Below are positions 29,756 through 37,775 of a DNA stretch of 64,000 bases, piece by piece (position 1 is the first letter of the stretch; each line of letters starts with the position of its first letter). Made by a program: the position numbers and the translations under genes. This DNA is from RPQJ01 sp963777725 (GTDB lineage Bacteria > Pseudomonadota > Gammaproteobacteria > Steroidobacterales > Steroidobacteraceae). The notes below the pieces were generated by a model. The model was not told where the DNA came from. It saw only the letters and a program-made list of their open reading frames with translations, and ran no database searches. The stretch spans positions 1 through 64,000 of the forward strand of contig CAVZRR010000008.1 of the NCBI GenBank assembly GCA_963777725.1, given 5' to 3'.

Positions 29756-31825
29756 ATGGGCGCGTTCGACGTCGAGGCGCCGGACTGGGGACGCATCCCT
29801 GCGGTGACCGTGACGGGCGCGGCCGAGGTCGCGGCCGACGGCAGCGTGTGCCTGGCGACCGATGCCGGCCCGTTGCGCGTCGCGCTGCTCGACTGCGGTG
29901 CGCGACTGCGGTTCGGCGCGGCGGCGCAGGACTACGACATCCTGCTGTGCGAGCCCGCCGCGCTGCCGGCCCGCGTGGAGTCGTACGACGGCGGCACGCG
30001 GCTCGTCGCGGGCGACCGCGTGCTCGAGATCGGACACGTGCCGCTGTCCTTCTCGCTGTCGGTCGCGGGCCGCACGGTGCAGTCGTCGCCCAGCGATGGC
30101 CATTTCGTGCGGCGCTACCGGTTGCCGCCCTTTGCCCGGCTCGGTGATGGCTGGTTCGTCAGCGTCGAGCTCGGCCACGAGACCCCGGTCTATGGTCTCG
30201 GCGAAAAATGGGGACGTCTCGACAAGCGCGGGCAGCTGGTGCGGTCGTTCAACCACGACGCGCTCGGCGTCAACGCCGAGGTCAGTTACAAGAACGCCCC
30301 GTTCGCGTGGAGCCCCGAGGGCTGGGGTCTCTTCGTCCACACGGTCGCGCCCGTGGTCCACGGTGTCGGTTACGCGCCCTGGTCGCAGCGCGCCTACGGC
30401 CTGAAGATCGACGACCCGTCGCTCGACCTGTTCCTGTTCGACGGCGCGGATGGCGCGCAGATCCTCGGCCAGTACACGGCCTTGACGGGGCGGGCGCCGA
30501 TGCCACCGCTGTGGAGCCTTGGCCTGATCCTCTCGAAGGCGTACTACCGCACGGCGGAGGAGATCCTCGCCGTGGCGCGCGAGGTGCGCGATCGGGGAAT
30601 GCCGTGCGACACGATCACGTTCGACGGTCGCGCGTGGCAGGACACCGAGACCCGCTTCGCCTTCGAATGGGATCCGTCGCGCTATCCGGATCCGCGACCG
30701 GTCATCGAGGCTCTCAAGGCGCTCGATTTTCGCGTCTGCGTCTGGGAATACCCGTTGGTCTCGGTGCGCAATCCGCTGTTCGATGAACTCGCGGCGAAGG
30801 GCTGGCTGCTCAAGGACGCGCGCACCGGAGAGGCGTACCGTTACCAGTGGGACCTCGAACCCTTCGGCGCGGTGCTCACGCCGCTGCCCGAGTCGGGCCT
30901 GCTCGACTTCACGCACCCGGAAGCCTACGCCTACTGGCGCGACCGCCACCGCGAGCTGTTCGATCTCGGCGTGGACATGATCAAGCCCGATTTCGGCGAG
31001 CAGGTCGAGCCGCACGCGCTGGCTGCGGACGGCGCGCAGGGCGATGCACTGCACAACGTCTACGCGCTGCTCTACAACCGCTGCGTCTACGAGGCCGCGA
31101 GCCGTTACGCCAAAGGCGGCGCGTTCCTGTTCAGCCGTGCCGCGTGGGCCGGCTCGCAGCGCTATCCCGCGCAGTGGGGCGGCGATCCGCAGGCGGACTG
31201 GGGCGGCCTTGCCGCGAGCATCCGCGGCGGACTGTCCTGGGGCCTGACCGGCGCGCCGTACTACGCGACCGACGTCGGCGGCTTCTACGGCGACCAGCGC
31301 GACCCGCTGCTCTACGTCCGCTGGGCGCAGGCGAGCGTGTTCTCGGCGCACATGCGCCTGCACGGCATCGGTGCCCGCGAGCCCTGGTCGTACGGCCCGG
31401 AGGCCGAGCGGGCCGCGATGGCCGCACTCGAGCTGCGTTACCGGTTGCTGCCGTATCTCTGGCGCGCGGTCGAGCAAGCGAGCGCGACCGGCCTGCCGGT
31501 GCAACGCGCGATGGCGCTCGCCTGTCCTGGCGAGCCCGCGGCCTGGGCCTTCGAGCACCAGTTCTTCTGCGGCGCAGACCTGCTGGTCGCTCCGTGCCTC
31601 GATCCGTCGGGGCGCGTACGCGTCTACCTGCCCGAGGGCGAGTGGTGTCGCTTTCCGTCGGGCGGCCGATTCGCCGGCGGCCGGACGCACGAACTCGTGC
31701 TCGGGCTCGACGAGCTCGCCGTGTTCGCTCGCCGCGGCACCGGGATTCCGCTCGGGCCGCCGGTGCGGCACACCGGTGAACTCGGTGTCGAACCCGTCGT
31801 CACCGAGACCTGGCACGCGGCTTGA
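29756..31825 (+). CDS. yihQ: GH31 alpha-glycosidase, probable sulfoquinovosidase
   Basis: Expected to hydrolyse alpha-sulfoquinovosides such as sulfoquinovosyl glycerol. The 689-residue protein has the GH31 N-terminal beta-sandwich (YGLGEKWGRLDKRGQ) and barrel. The nucleophile is Asp412 in VDMIKPDFGEQV and the acid/base is Asp477 in WGGDPQADWGGLAAS, 65 residues apart (67 in E. coli YihQ). GSQRYPAQWGGD precedes the acid, and GAPYYATDVGGFYGD follows. The YihQ Arg-x-x-Trp sulfonate motif is not obviously conserved: the aligned region reads TETRFAFEWDPSRYP, so substrate is called from context. No signal peptide, hence cytoplasmic. ATG 29756 follows the isomerase stop by 1 bp. Confidence 0.8.
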   Translation: MGAFDVEAPDWGRIPAVTVTGAAEVAADGSVCLATDAGPLRVALLDCGARLRFGAAAQDYDILLCEPAALPARVESYDGGTRLVAGDRVLEIGHVPLSFSLSVAGRTVQSSPSDGHFVRRYRLPPFARLGDGWFVSVELGHETPVYGLGEKWGRLDKRGQLVRSFNHDALGVNAEVSYKNAPFAWSPEGWGLFVHTVAPVVHGVGYAPWSQRAYGLKIDDPSLDLFLFDGADGAQILGQYTALTGRAPMPPLWSLGLILSKAYYRTAEEILAVAREVRDRGMPCDTITFDGRAWQDTETRFAFEWDPSRYPDPRPVIEALKALDFRVCVWEYPLVSVRNPLFDELAAKGWLLKDARTGEAYRYQWDLEPFGAVLTPLPESGLLDFTHPEAYAYWRDRHRELFDLGVDMIKPDFGEQVEPHALAADGAQGDALHNVYALLYNRCVYEAASRYAKGGAFLFSRAAWAGSQRYPAQWGGDPQADWGGLAASIRGGLSWGLTGAPYYATDVGGFYGDQRDPLLYVRWAQASVFSAHMRLHGIGAREPWSYGPEAERAAMAALELRYRLLPYLWRAVEQASATGLPVQRAMALACPGEPAAWAFEHQFFCGADLLVAPCLDPSGRVRVYLPEGEWCRFPSGGRFAGGRTHELVLGLDELAVFARRGTGIPLGPPVRHTGELGVEPVVTETWHAA

Positions 31826-31846
31826 GGCCGCCCGAACGGGGCGGCC
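31826..31846 (+). terminator. GC hairpin after the GH31 gene
   Basis: GGCCGCCC / GGGCGGCC forms an 8-bp perfect stem with a five-base loop directly behind the GH31 stop. There is no T-run, so it may slow or stabilise the transcript end rather than act as a full intrinsic terminator. Confidence 0.4.
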
Positions 31847-31872
31847 TGTGGCGATGCCGCAACAAGAGTTCG

Positions 31873-31899
31873 ATGTCTTATATAAGGGTTGTAAGACAT
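31873..31899. promoter_or_regulatory. Second copy of the island operator, upstream of the TonB receptor
   Basis: The 12-mer GTCTTATATAAG at 31875-31886 is identical to the one at 25567-25578. It is nested in a wider dyad ATGTCTTA (31873-31880) / TAAGACAT (31892-31899), 8-bp arms with 11 bp between. The site lies about 95 bp before the receptor start. Shared occurrence of an AT-rich 12-mer at the two control points of the island suggests a common regulator, most simply the GntR protein at 25653. Confidence 0.6.
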
Positions 31900-31994
31900 A
31901 GAATCTTCATGCTACCGTCGTTTTCGTCAGGAGACCGCGCCGCAGCTGCGGCCGCGGCGCGACAGTCAAAGAACACTGCTGGGGAGAACGAAAC

Positions 31995-34307
31995 ATGCAT
32001 GCCCGCAAATCCATGAGCCCGGTCGCCGTTGCCGTCCTCGCCGCGCTCGCCAGCGCACCGGCGGCGCATGCGCAGGAGGCGGCCGCGACCGGCGCCCTCG
32101 AAGAGATCATCGTGACCGCGCAGAAGCGCGAGCAGAACCTGCAGGAAGTGCCGATCGCCGTGTCGGTGCTGAGTGGCGCCGCGCTCGACGCGACGGGCGG
32201 ATTCAACGTCGAGTCGCTGCGCCAGCTGGTGCCGTCGCTCAACATCCGCAAGACGAACACGCAGCTCAACCAGTCGCTGTTCCTGCGCGGCGTCGGCACG
32301 ATCAACTTCGCGATCGCGGCCCAGCCGAGCGTGGGTTTCGTGCTCGACGGGGTCGTGCTGTCGTCGGCGGGCGAGGCCTTCGGCGACTTCTACGACGTCG
32401 AGCGCGTCGAAGTGCTGCGCGGCCCGCAGGGCACGCTGTTCGGCAAGAACTCGTCGGCCGGCGTGGTCAACGTCGTGTCGACGCGCCCGGGCACGGAGTT
32501 CGGCGGCTATGCCGACCTGAGCTGGTACGAGGACGACGAGATCCGCCTCAAGGCGGCGGTCGACACGCCGGTCTCCGACCGCCTGCGCGGTCGCACGACG
32601 GCGACCTGGGGCGATTTCGACGGCTACATCGACAACATCAGCGACACGAAGGCCGGTGGCAAGCTCAATGGCTACGATCGCTGGGGCGTCCGTTCGATCT
32701 GGGTCGCCGAGCCGACCGACAACGTCGAACTCACGTTCATCGGCGACTACCGCAAGTCGGACGACAACTGCTGCGTCGAGGTGATCGGCGCGCCCCTGAC
32801 CGGCCCGCAGGCTGCGGCCGTGGGCACGCTGCTCGAGGGCACCGACTACCTGAAGGGCGACGAGAGCCGCAAGGTCCGCCAGAACCTCGCGATGACCTCG
32901 GAGGAGGAGGCCTGGGGCCTCTCGGCGCAGGCCGACATCGGCATCGGCGACTACACGCTCACGTCGATCACCGCCTACCGGACCTGGGACTCGACCGAGA
33001 TCCGCGAGGGCGACTGGCTCGACGCCGGCCCGGCCTACGTCGGCATCAACCAGCTGCACGACTTCGGACCGCAGACGCAGGACACCTTCTCGCAGGAACT
33101 GCGCATCGCCTCGCCGGGCGGCGAGTTCGTCGACTACGTCGCCGGGCTCTATTACGCCAAGACGAGCGCCGACCGGTACTTCCGCCGTGACACGCAGGTG
33201 TGCCGGTCCAGCACGCTGCCGGCCGACGCCACGGGCCTGCAGCCGTGCACGCCGACCGCCTCGGTGATCGAGGCGCCTTCCGCGGACGCTGACTTCGGCG
33301 CGGACTTCGACAACTTCGCCGCCTTCGCCGACGGCACTTTCAACGTCGCGGAGCGCTGGCGCCTGATCGCCGGCCTGCGCTGGACCTACGACGACCTGAG
33401 CTTCGACCACCTGTACAACTTCTCGCCAATTCCCGGGCCGGGCATTCGCAGCCAGGCGGGTGGCGGCACGGCGCGACTGTCGGGCAGCAATAGTTCAGAC
33501 GAGTTCTCGGGACGCGCAGGCGCGCAGTTCGACTTCACCGACGACATGGTCGGCTACGCGACCTACGCCCGCGGCTACAAGGGTCCCGCCTACAACGTCT
33601 TCTTCAACATGACGGCGAACAACGCCGAGGTCATCGACGCCGAGACGGCCGACTCGTTCGAGCTGGGCCTGAAGTCGACGCTGGCCGACGGCCGCGTGGT
33701 CCTCAACGCGGCCGCGTTCTACGCCAAGTACGAGAATTTCCAGGCGAACAACTTCCTGTTCCTCAACAACGTGCTGATCACGACGCTGACCAACGCGGGC
33801 GACGTGACGACCGAGGGCCTCGAAGTCGACTTCCTCGCAAGGCCGGTCGACAACCTGTCGATCAGCGGCGGCATCGCCTACACCGACGCGGTGGTCGACC
33901 AGTTCTTCACGCCGCCGGGTTCCACGCCGACGGTGCGCGACGGCACCAAGCTGCCGTTGGCCCCGGAGTGGAAGGCCACGCTCGCGGGCGACTACCGGCT
34001 GGAGTTCGACGCGGTCGACGTCGTGCCGGGACTGCTGCTCGTGTACACGGATGACCAGTACTCCGACCTGAACGAGCCGGAGATCACGCTGATCCCGTCC
34101 TATACGACGCTCGACCTCACGGTCGCGATCTCGGACAAGGACGATCGTTATCGCGTCACGTTCGTCGGCCGTAACCTGACGGACGAGAGCTTTGCCGCGC
34201 TGGTGACGCGGGGTGGGCCGGCCAACGCGCCGCGATTGCAGATTCCGCGCGATGCGGATCGCTATTTCGGTGTCCAGTTGCGGGCGAATTTCGGCGGATC
34301 GCGCTGA
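31995..34307 (+). CDS. TonB-dependent outer-membrane receptor
   Basis: Energised outer-membrane transporter, 770 residues, likely importing a sulfoquinovoside. The signal peptide is MHARKSMSPVAVAVLAALAS... with cleavage after AHA. The plug domain begins with EEIIVTAQKREQNLQEVP (TonB-box region) and contains RGVGTINF and RVEVLRGPQGTLFGKNS. The 22-strand barrel follows and ends YFGVQLRANFGG. The style (IIVTAQKREQNLQEVPIAVSV) is common in large receptor families of gammaproteobacteria and sphingomonads that take up diverse organics. GGGGAG lies 9-14 bp before ATG 31995. Substrate is inferred from the island and the shared operator. Confidence 0.9.
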   Translation: MHARKSMSPVAVAVLAALASAPAAHAQEAAATGALEEIIVTAQKREQNLQEVPIAVSVLSGAALDATGGFNVESLRQLVPSLNIRKTNTQLNQSLFLRGVGTINFAIAAQPSVGFVLDGVVLSSAGEAFGDFYDVERVEVLRGPQGTLFGKNSSAGVVNVVSTRPGTEFGGYADLSWYEDDEIRLKAAVDTPVSDRLRGRTTATWGDFDGYIDNISDTKAGGKLNGYDRWGVRSIWVAEPTDNVELTFIGDYRKSDDNCCVEVIGAPLTGPQAAAVGTLLEGTDYLKGDESRKVRQNLAMTSEEEAWGLSAQADIGIGDYTLTSITAYRTWDSTEIREGDWLDAGPAYVGINQLHDFGPQTQDTFSQELRIASPGGEFVDYVAGLYYAKTSADRYFRRDTQVCRSSTLPADATGLQPCTPTASVIEAPSADADFGADFDNFAAFADGTFNVAERWRLIAGLRWTYDDLSFDHLYNFSPIPGPGIRSQAGGGTARLSGSNSSDEFSGRAGAQFDFTDDMVGYATYARGYKGPAYNVFFNMTANNAEVIDAETADSFELGLKSTLADGRVVLNAAAFYAKYENFQANNFLFLNNVLITTLTNAGDVTTEGLEVDFLARPVDNLSISGGIAYTDAVVDQFFTPPGSTPTVRDGTKLPLAPEWKATLAGDYRLEFDAVDVVPGLLLVYTDDQYSDLNEPEITLIPSYTTLDLTVAISDKDDRYRVTFVGRNLTDESFAALVTRGGPANAPRLQIPRDADRYFGVQLRANFGGSR

Positions 34308-34354
34308 CCGTGGCGCAGGCCGAGCCGTTTGGGCCCGGCCTGCTGCATAATCGG

Positions 34355-34385
34355 GCACAGGCCGCCTCCGGGCGGCCTGTGCTTT
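34355..34385 (+). terminator. Hairpin terminator after the TonB receptor
   Basis: GCACAGGCCGCC (34355-34366) and GGCGGCCTGTGC (34371-34382) form a perfect 12-bp stem with a TCCG loop, followed by TTTC. It separates the receptor from the TRAP genes. The T-run is short, so read-through is possible. Confidence 0.65.
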
Positions 34386-34419
34386 CATCGGGGGTTGTAG
34401 AGCAGGCGGTGCCGGAGGC

Positions 34420-34974
34420 ATGAAGTCGCTGCTGTCGAGCGTGGCGCGCGCGTTGGGGCGGCTCAACGGGCCGCTGTCGGTCTTCGCGCGCAACCTGGCC
34501 GCCGGGCTGCTTGCGGTCATGCTGGCGCTGGCCCTCGCGCAGATCGTCTCGCGCGGCCTGTTCCATCACTCACTCGACTGGGCCGAGGAACTCGCCCGGG
34601 TCGCGCTGGTGTGGTCCGTGCTGCTGACCTCGCCCTATGCCTATCGCCACGGTGCCCACGTTGCGATCGTCTCGTTCGCCGAGGCATTGCCGCCGCGGCT
34701 GCTGGCGTTCACGAGCCTGCTGCTGAACCTGCTGATCCTGTGGATCCTCGGCGTGCTGTTCGCCGAGAGCTTCGCGTTCTGGGCGCGCGGCCTCGAGATC
34801 ATGGCCAGCACGCTCGGCGTCAAGATGGCGTGGGTCTACGCGGTCGTGCCCGCGGCGTTCGCGATGCTGATCCTCGTCGGTCTCGAGCTGCTCGCGCGCC
34901 TGCTGCTGCACGCGAGCGGCGCGCCCTCGGGCATCGTCATGGAAGGCGCGATGCCCGCCGTCGTCGGGGACTGA
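34420..34974 (+). CDS. dctQ: TRAP transporter small membrane subunit (DctQ)
   Basis: Small permease subunit of a tripartite ATP-independent periplasmic transporter. 184 residues, four predicted helices: AGLLAVMLALALAQIVSRGL, VALVWSVLLTSPYAYRHGA, LLLNLLILWILGVLFAESFA and VYAVVPAAFAMLILVGLELL. The DWAEELARVALVW motif after helix one is the DctQ signature. DctM follows after 5 bp and DctP overlaps DctM, so all three are one operon. Sulfolactate and dihydroxypropanesulfonate are imported by TRAP systems in other bacteria, which suits the neighbouring island. Confidence 0.88.
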   Translation: MKSLLSSVARALGRLNGPLSVFARNLAAGLLAVMLALALAQIVSRGLFHHSLDWAEELARVALVWSVLLTSPYAYRHGAHVAIVSFAEALPPRLLAFTSLLLNLLILWILGVLFAESFAFWARGLEIMASTLGVKMAWVYAVVPAAFAMLILVGLELLARLLLHASGAPSGIVMEGAMPAVVGD

Positions 34975-34979
34975 GCGCC

Positions 34980-36269
34980 GTGTCCACGGCCTTCTTCTGG
35001 ATCTTCATCGCGCTGCTCGCGCTCGGCACTCCGGTCGTCTTCGCGCTGTTGATCGGCCCGGGCTTGAGTCTCGTGCTCGACGACCAGCGGCAGTTCTTCG
35101 CGACGCTGCTGTCACGCTTCTACAACGGTGTCGACAGCTTCCCGCTGCTCGCGGTGCCGTTCTTCATCCTGGCGGGCGAGTTGATGAACTCGGGCGGCAT
35201 CACCCGCTCGATCGTGAACTTCAGCCAGTCGCTGATCGGCCACGTGCGCGGCGGGCTCGCGCAGGTGAACATCCTCTCCTCGATGCTGTTCGCGGGGATC
35301 TCCGGCTCGGCGGTCGCCGACGCCTCGGCCATCGGCAAGATGCTGGTGCCGGCGATGGAGCAGAACGGCTACAAGCGCAGCTTCGCGGCGGCCGTGACCG
35401 CGGCCGCGGCGGTGATCGGGCCGATCATCCCGCCGTCCGGCATCATGGTGCTGTACGGCTTCGTCATGAACGTGTCGATCGGCGCGCTGTTCGCCGCCGG
35501 CATCGTGCCCGGGGTCATGATCGGGCTCGGGCTGATGCTCACGACGCGCATCCTGGCGACACGCAACAACCTGCCCGTCGCCTCGCGGCGCGCGACCTGG
35601 CGTGAGCGTGGCCAGGCCTTCCGCAAGGCGGCACTCGCGCTCGTGATGCCGGTGATCCTGCTCGGCGGCATGCTGTCCGGCTTCTTCACGGCCACCGAGG
35701 CGGCCGCGGTCGCGGCGGGCTACGCGATCATCGTGGCACCGTTCGTGATGCGCACCGTCGACTTCAAGGAGATGAGGCGCATCTTCGTCGCCACCGCGAT
35801 GCAGTCCGGGGTGATCCTGATGCTGGTCGGTGCCGCGGTGACGTTCGCGTGGCTGGTCACGGTCTCCGGCATGGCCGAGGGCATTGCGAACGCGATGCTC
35901 GGCATCACCGACAACACGACGCTGCTGCTGTTCCTCGTCAACCTGCTGCTGCTGCTGATCGGCATGTTCCTCGATGCCGGCCCCGCGATCCTGATCCTCG
36001 GTCCGGTGCTCGCGCCGATCTTCGTCGAGATGGGCGTGCACCCGGTGCACTTCGCCCTCGTGATGTGCGTCAACCTGACGCTCGGGCTCGCGACGCCGCC
36101 GATGGGGCTGGTGCTGTTCGTGACCTCGTCGGTCTCGGGCGTGCGCGTCGAGAGCATCGTGCGCGCGATGCTGCCGTTCCTCGCGGTCGAGATCGCGGTG
36201 CTGTTGCTGATCACGTTCTTTCCGCCGCTGACCCTCGCGGTGCCGCGCTGGCTCGGCCTGATCCAGTGA
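34980..36269 (+). CDS. dctM: TRAP transporter large membrane subunit (DctM)
   Basis: Sodium-coupled translocating subunit, 429 residues and about 12 helices, starting at GTG 34980 (MSTAFFWIFIALLALGTPVVF), because the family starts with this helix and dctQ ends just upstream. Typical segments: PLLAVPFFILAGELMNSGGI, GISGSAVADASAIGKMLVPAM, AAAAVIGPIIPPSGIMVLYG and NLTLGLATPPMGLVLFVTSS. The stop overlaps the dctP GTG start. Confidence 0.92.
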   Translation: MSTAFFWIFIALLALGTPVVFALLIGPGLSLVLDDQRQFFATLLSRFYNGVDSFPLLAVPFFILAGELMNSGGITRSIVNFSQSLIGHVRGGLAQVNILSSMLFAGISGSAVADASAIGKMLVPAMEQNGYKRSFAAAVTAAAAVIGPIIPPSGIMVLYGFVMNVSIGALFAAGIVPGVMIGLGLMLTTRILATRNNLPVASRRATWRERGQAFRKAALALVMPVILLGGMLSGFFTATEAAAVAAGYAIIVAPFVMRTVDFKEMRRIFVATAMQSGVILMLVGAAVTFAWLVTVSGMAEGIANAMLGITDNTTLLLFLVNLLLLLIGMFLDAGPAILILGPVLAPIFVEMGVHPVHFALVMCVNLTLGLATPPMGLVLFVTSSVSGVRVESIVRAMLPFLAVEIAVLLLITFFPPLTLAVPRWLGLIQ

Positions 36270-37312
36270 GCAACCCGCTGGTCATGCGCGTGCTGCTCGC
36301 GGTGATCCTCGCGGTCTGCGCGGCCGGCGCATTCCTGGCGCGGGCCGAGCGCGCCGAGGTCACGATCCGGATCGCGTTCCTGGCCTCGAGCGACGACGAG
36401 GACTACGTGGGCGCGATGGCGTTCAAACAGAGCGTCGAGGCGGCGGCCGGCGAGCGCGTGGCGGTGCAGGTCTTTCCGTCCGGCCAGTACTGCGGCAACG
36501 AGCGAGAGTGCATCGAGGCCCTGCAGGGTGGCATGCTGGAGATGCACCAGACGACCTTCGGCGGGCTCGCCGCGCTGTTCGGGCCGGCGCAGGCTCTCGA
36601 CCTGCCGTACACGTTCGCCGATGACACCGTCGCGGAGTGCGTCATGGATGGCCCGTTGCTCGCACGGATGGGCGACGCCATCCTCGAGCAAGGACTCGGC
36701 CTGCGGCTGATGGCGGTCGGCAACACCGGTGGCTGGCGCAGTTTCGCCACGACGCGCCAACGCATCCAGTCGCCCGCGGACCTCGCGCAGTTGCGCATCC
36801 GTACGCTGCCGTCTGCGCTCGAGCAGGAGATGGTCCGCGCGCTCGGTGCGAGCCCGACGCCGCTGCCATGGTCGGAGGTCTACTACGCGCTGTCCGCCGG
36901 GCTGCTCGACGGCACCAAGAACAGCGTGCAGGACGTGGTCGGCATGAAGCTGCACGAGCACGTGCGGTTCCTGTTCGTCGACCGCCACAGTTACATGGGT
37001 TCGATGTGGTGGTACTCGGAACGGCAGTGGCAGGCGCTGCCAGCGGACCTGAAGCCCATCGTGGCCGAGGGCTTTCGCGTGCTGGCCATCGCGACCCGCG
37101 AGGCGGCTGCGGCGCGCCAGGGGCCGGCGTTCGAAGCCTTTCGTGCCTCGGGCGGCGTCGTCGACGAGGTGACGCCGGAGCAGCGCGAGGCATTCCGGGA
37201 GGCGACGCGCGGGTTGCGCGACTGGTATGCGAAGCGGTACGGGGCCGAGTGGCTGGAACGACTGGATGCGGCGGTGGCCGCCTGTGAAAATAGCAACGGA
37301 GGGGAACGATGA
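36266..37312 (+). CDS. dctP: TRAP transporter solute-binding protein (DctP)
   Basis: Periplasmic ligand-binding subunit, 348 residues from GTG 36266 (overlapping the dctM stop as GTGA); ATG 36284 is an alternative giving MRVLLAVILAVCAAGAFLARA as signal peptide. Family features: IRIAFLASSDDEDYVGAMAF, VQVFPSGQYCGNERECIEALQ (two cysteines unusual for DctP), the carboxylate-binding Arg region LAQLRIRTLPSALEQEMVRALG and PLPWSEVYYALSAGLLDGTKN. A sulfonated or carboxylated ligand is expected from the conserved Arg and the context; the exact ligand is unknown. The stop overlaps the next start (ATGA). Confidence 0.88.
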   Translation: MSNPLVMRVLLAVILAVCAAGAFLARAERAEVTIRIAFLASSDDEDYVGAMAFKQSVEAAAGERVAVQVFPSGQYCGNERECIEALQGGMLEMHQTTFGGLAALFGPAQALDLPYTFADDTVAECVMDGPLLARMGDAILEQGLGLRLMAVGNTGGWRSFATTRQRIQSPADLAQLRIRTLPSALEQEMVRALGASPTPLPWSEVYYALSAGLLDGTKNSVQDVVGMKLHEHVRFLFVDRHSYMGSMWWYSERQWQALPADLKPIVAEGFRVLAIATREAAAARQGPAFEAFRASGGVVDEVTPEQREAFREATRGLRDWYAKRYGAEWLERLDAAVAACENSNGGER

Positions 37313-37758
37313 GAATCCTGTTCGTGGATGCCGGCAACTACTGTCGGTCGCCGGCGGCCGAGGCGGTCTGCCGCGCGATGGCGCAGCACGCGGACCTCGG
37401 CGAGCAGGCGAGCTTCGGTTCCGCCGGCCTGAAGGACAAGCATGCGGGTGACACCGCCGACCCGCGCACGATCGCGGCCTGTGCGGCGCGGGGTTACGAT
37501 CTCGGAGCGTTCCGTTGCCGGGAGATCACGGCTCGGGATTTCGCAGACAGCGACCTGATCCTGGCGATGGACCGCGAGAACCTGCGCCAGCTCGAGCAGC
37601 GTCGGCCCGTGGGCAACACGGTGCGCATCGAACTGTTCCTCGGTGATCGCGAAGTGCCCGACCCGTACTTCGGCGCGACCGACGGCTTCGACCTGATGAT
37701 GGACCAGATCGAGGCCGGCGCGCGGCGCCTGCTCGCGACGCTCGGCGTCGAGGCCTGA
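37309..37758 (+). CDS. Low-molecular-weight phosphatase-like protein lacking the catalytic Cys
   Basis: LMW protein tyrosine phosphatase / arsenate reductase fold, 149 residues. The phosphate loop normally reads V-C-x-G-N-x-C-R-S-P, but here it is FVDAGNYCRSPAAEAV: the nucleophilic Cys is Asp7 (codon GAT), while Asn10, Cys12, Arg13 and Ser14 are kept. The general-acid motif DPYFG (Asp118) is also kept. It may therefore bind phosphate or sulfate-like anions without normal phosphatase chemistry, or use another mechanism. It overlaps dctP by 4 bp and precedes the glutathione reductase gene by 17 bp, so it is co-transcribed with the transporter. Confidence 0.75.
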   Translation: MRILFVDAGNYCRSPAAEAVCRAMAQHADLGEQASFGSAGLKDKHAGDTADPRTIAACAARGYDLGAFRCREITARDFADSDLILAMDRENLRQLEQRRPVGNTVRIELFLGDREVPDPYFGATDGFDLMMDQIEAGARRLLATLGVEA

Positions 37759-37775
37759 GCGCGCGTGGAGCGACG

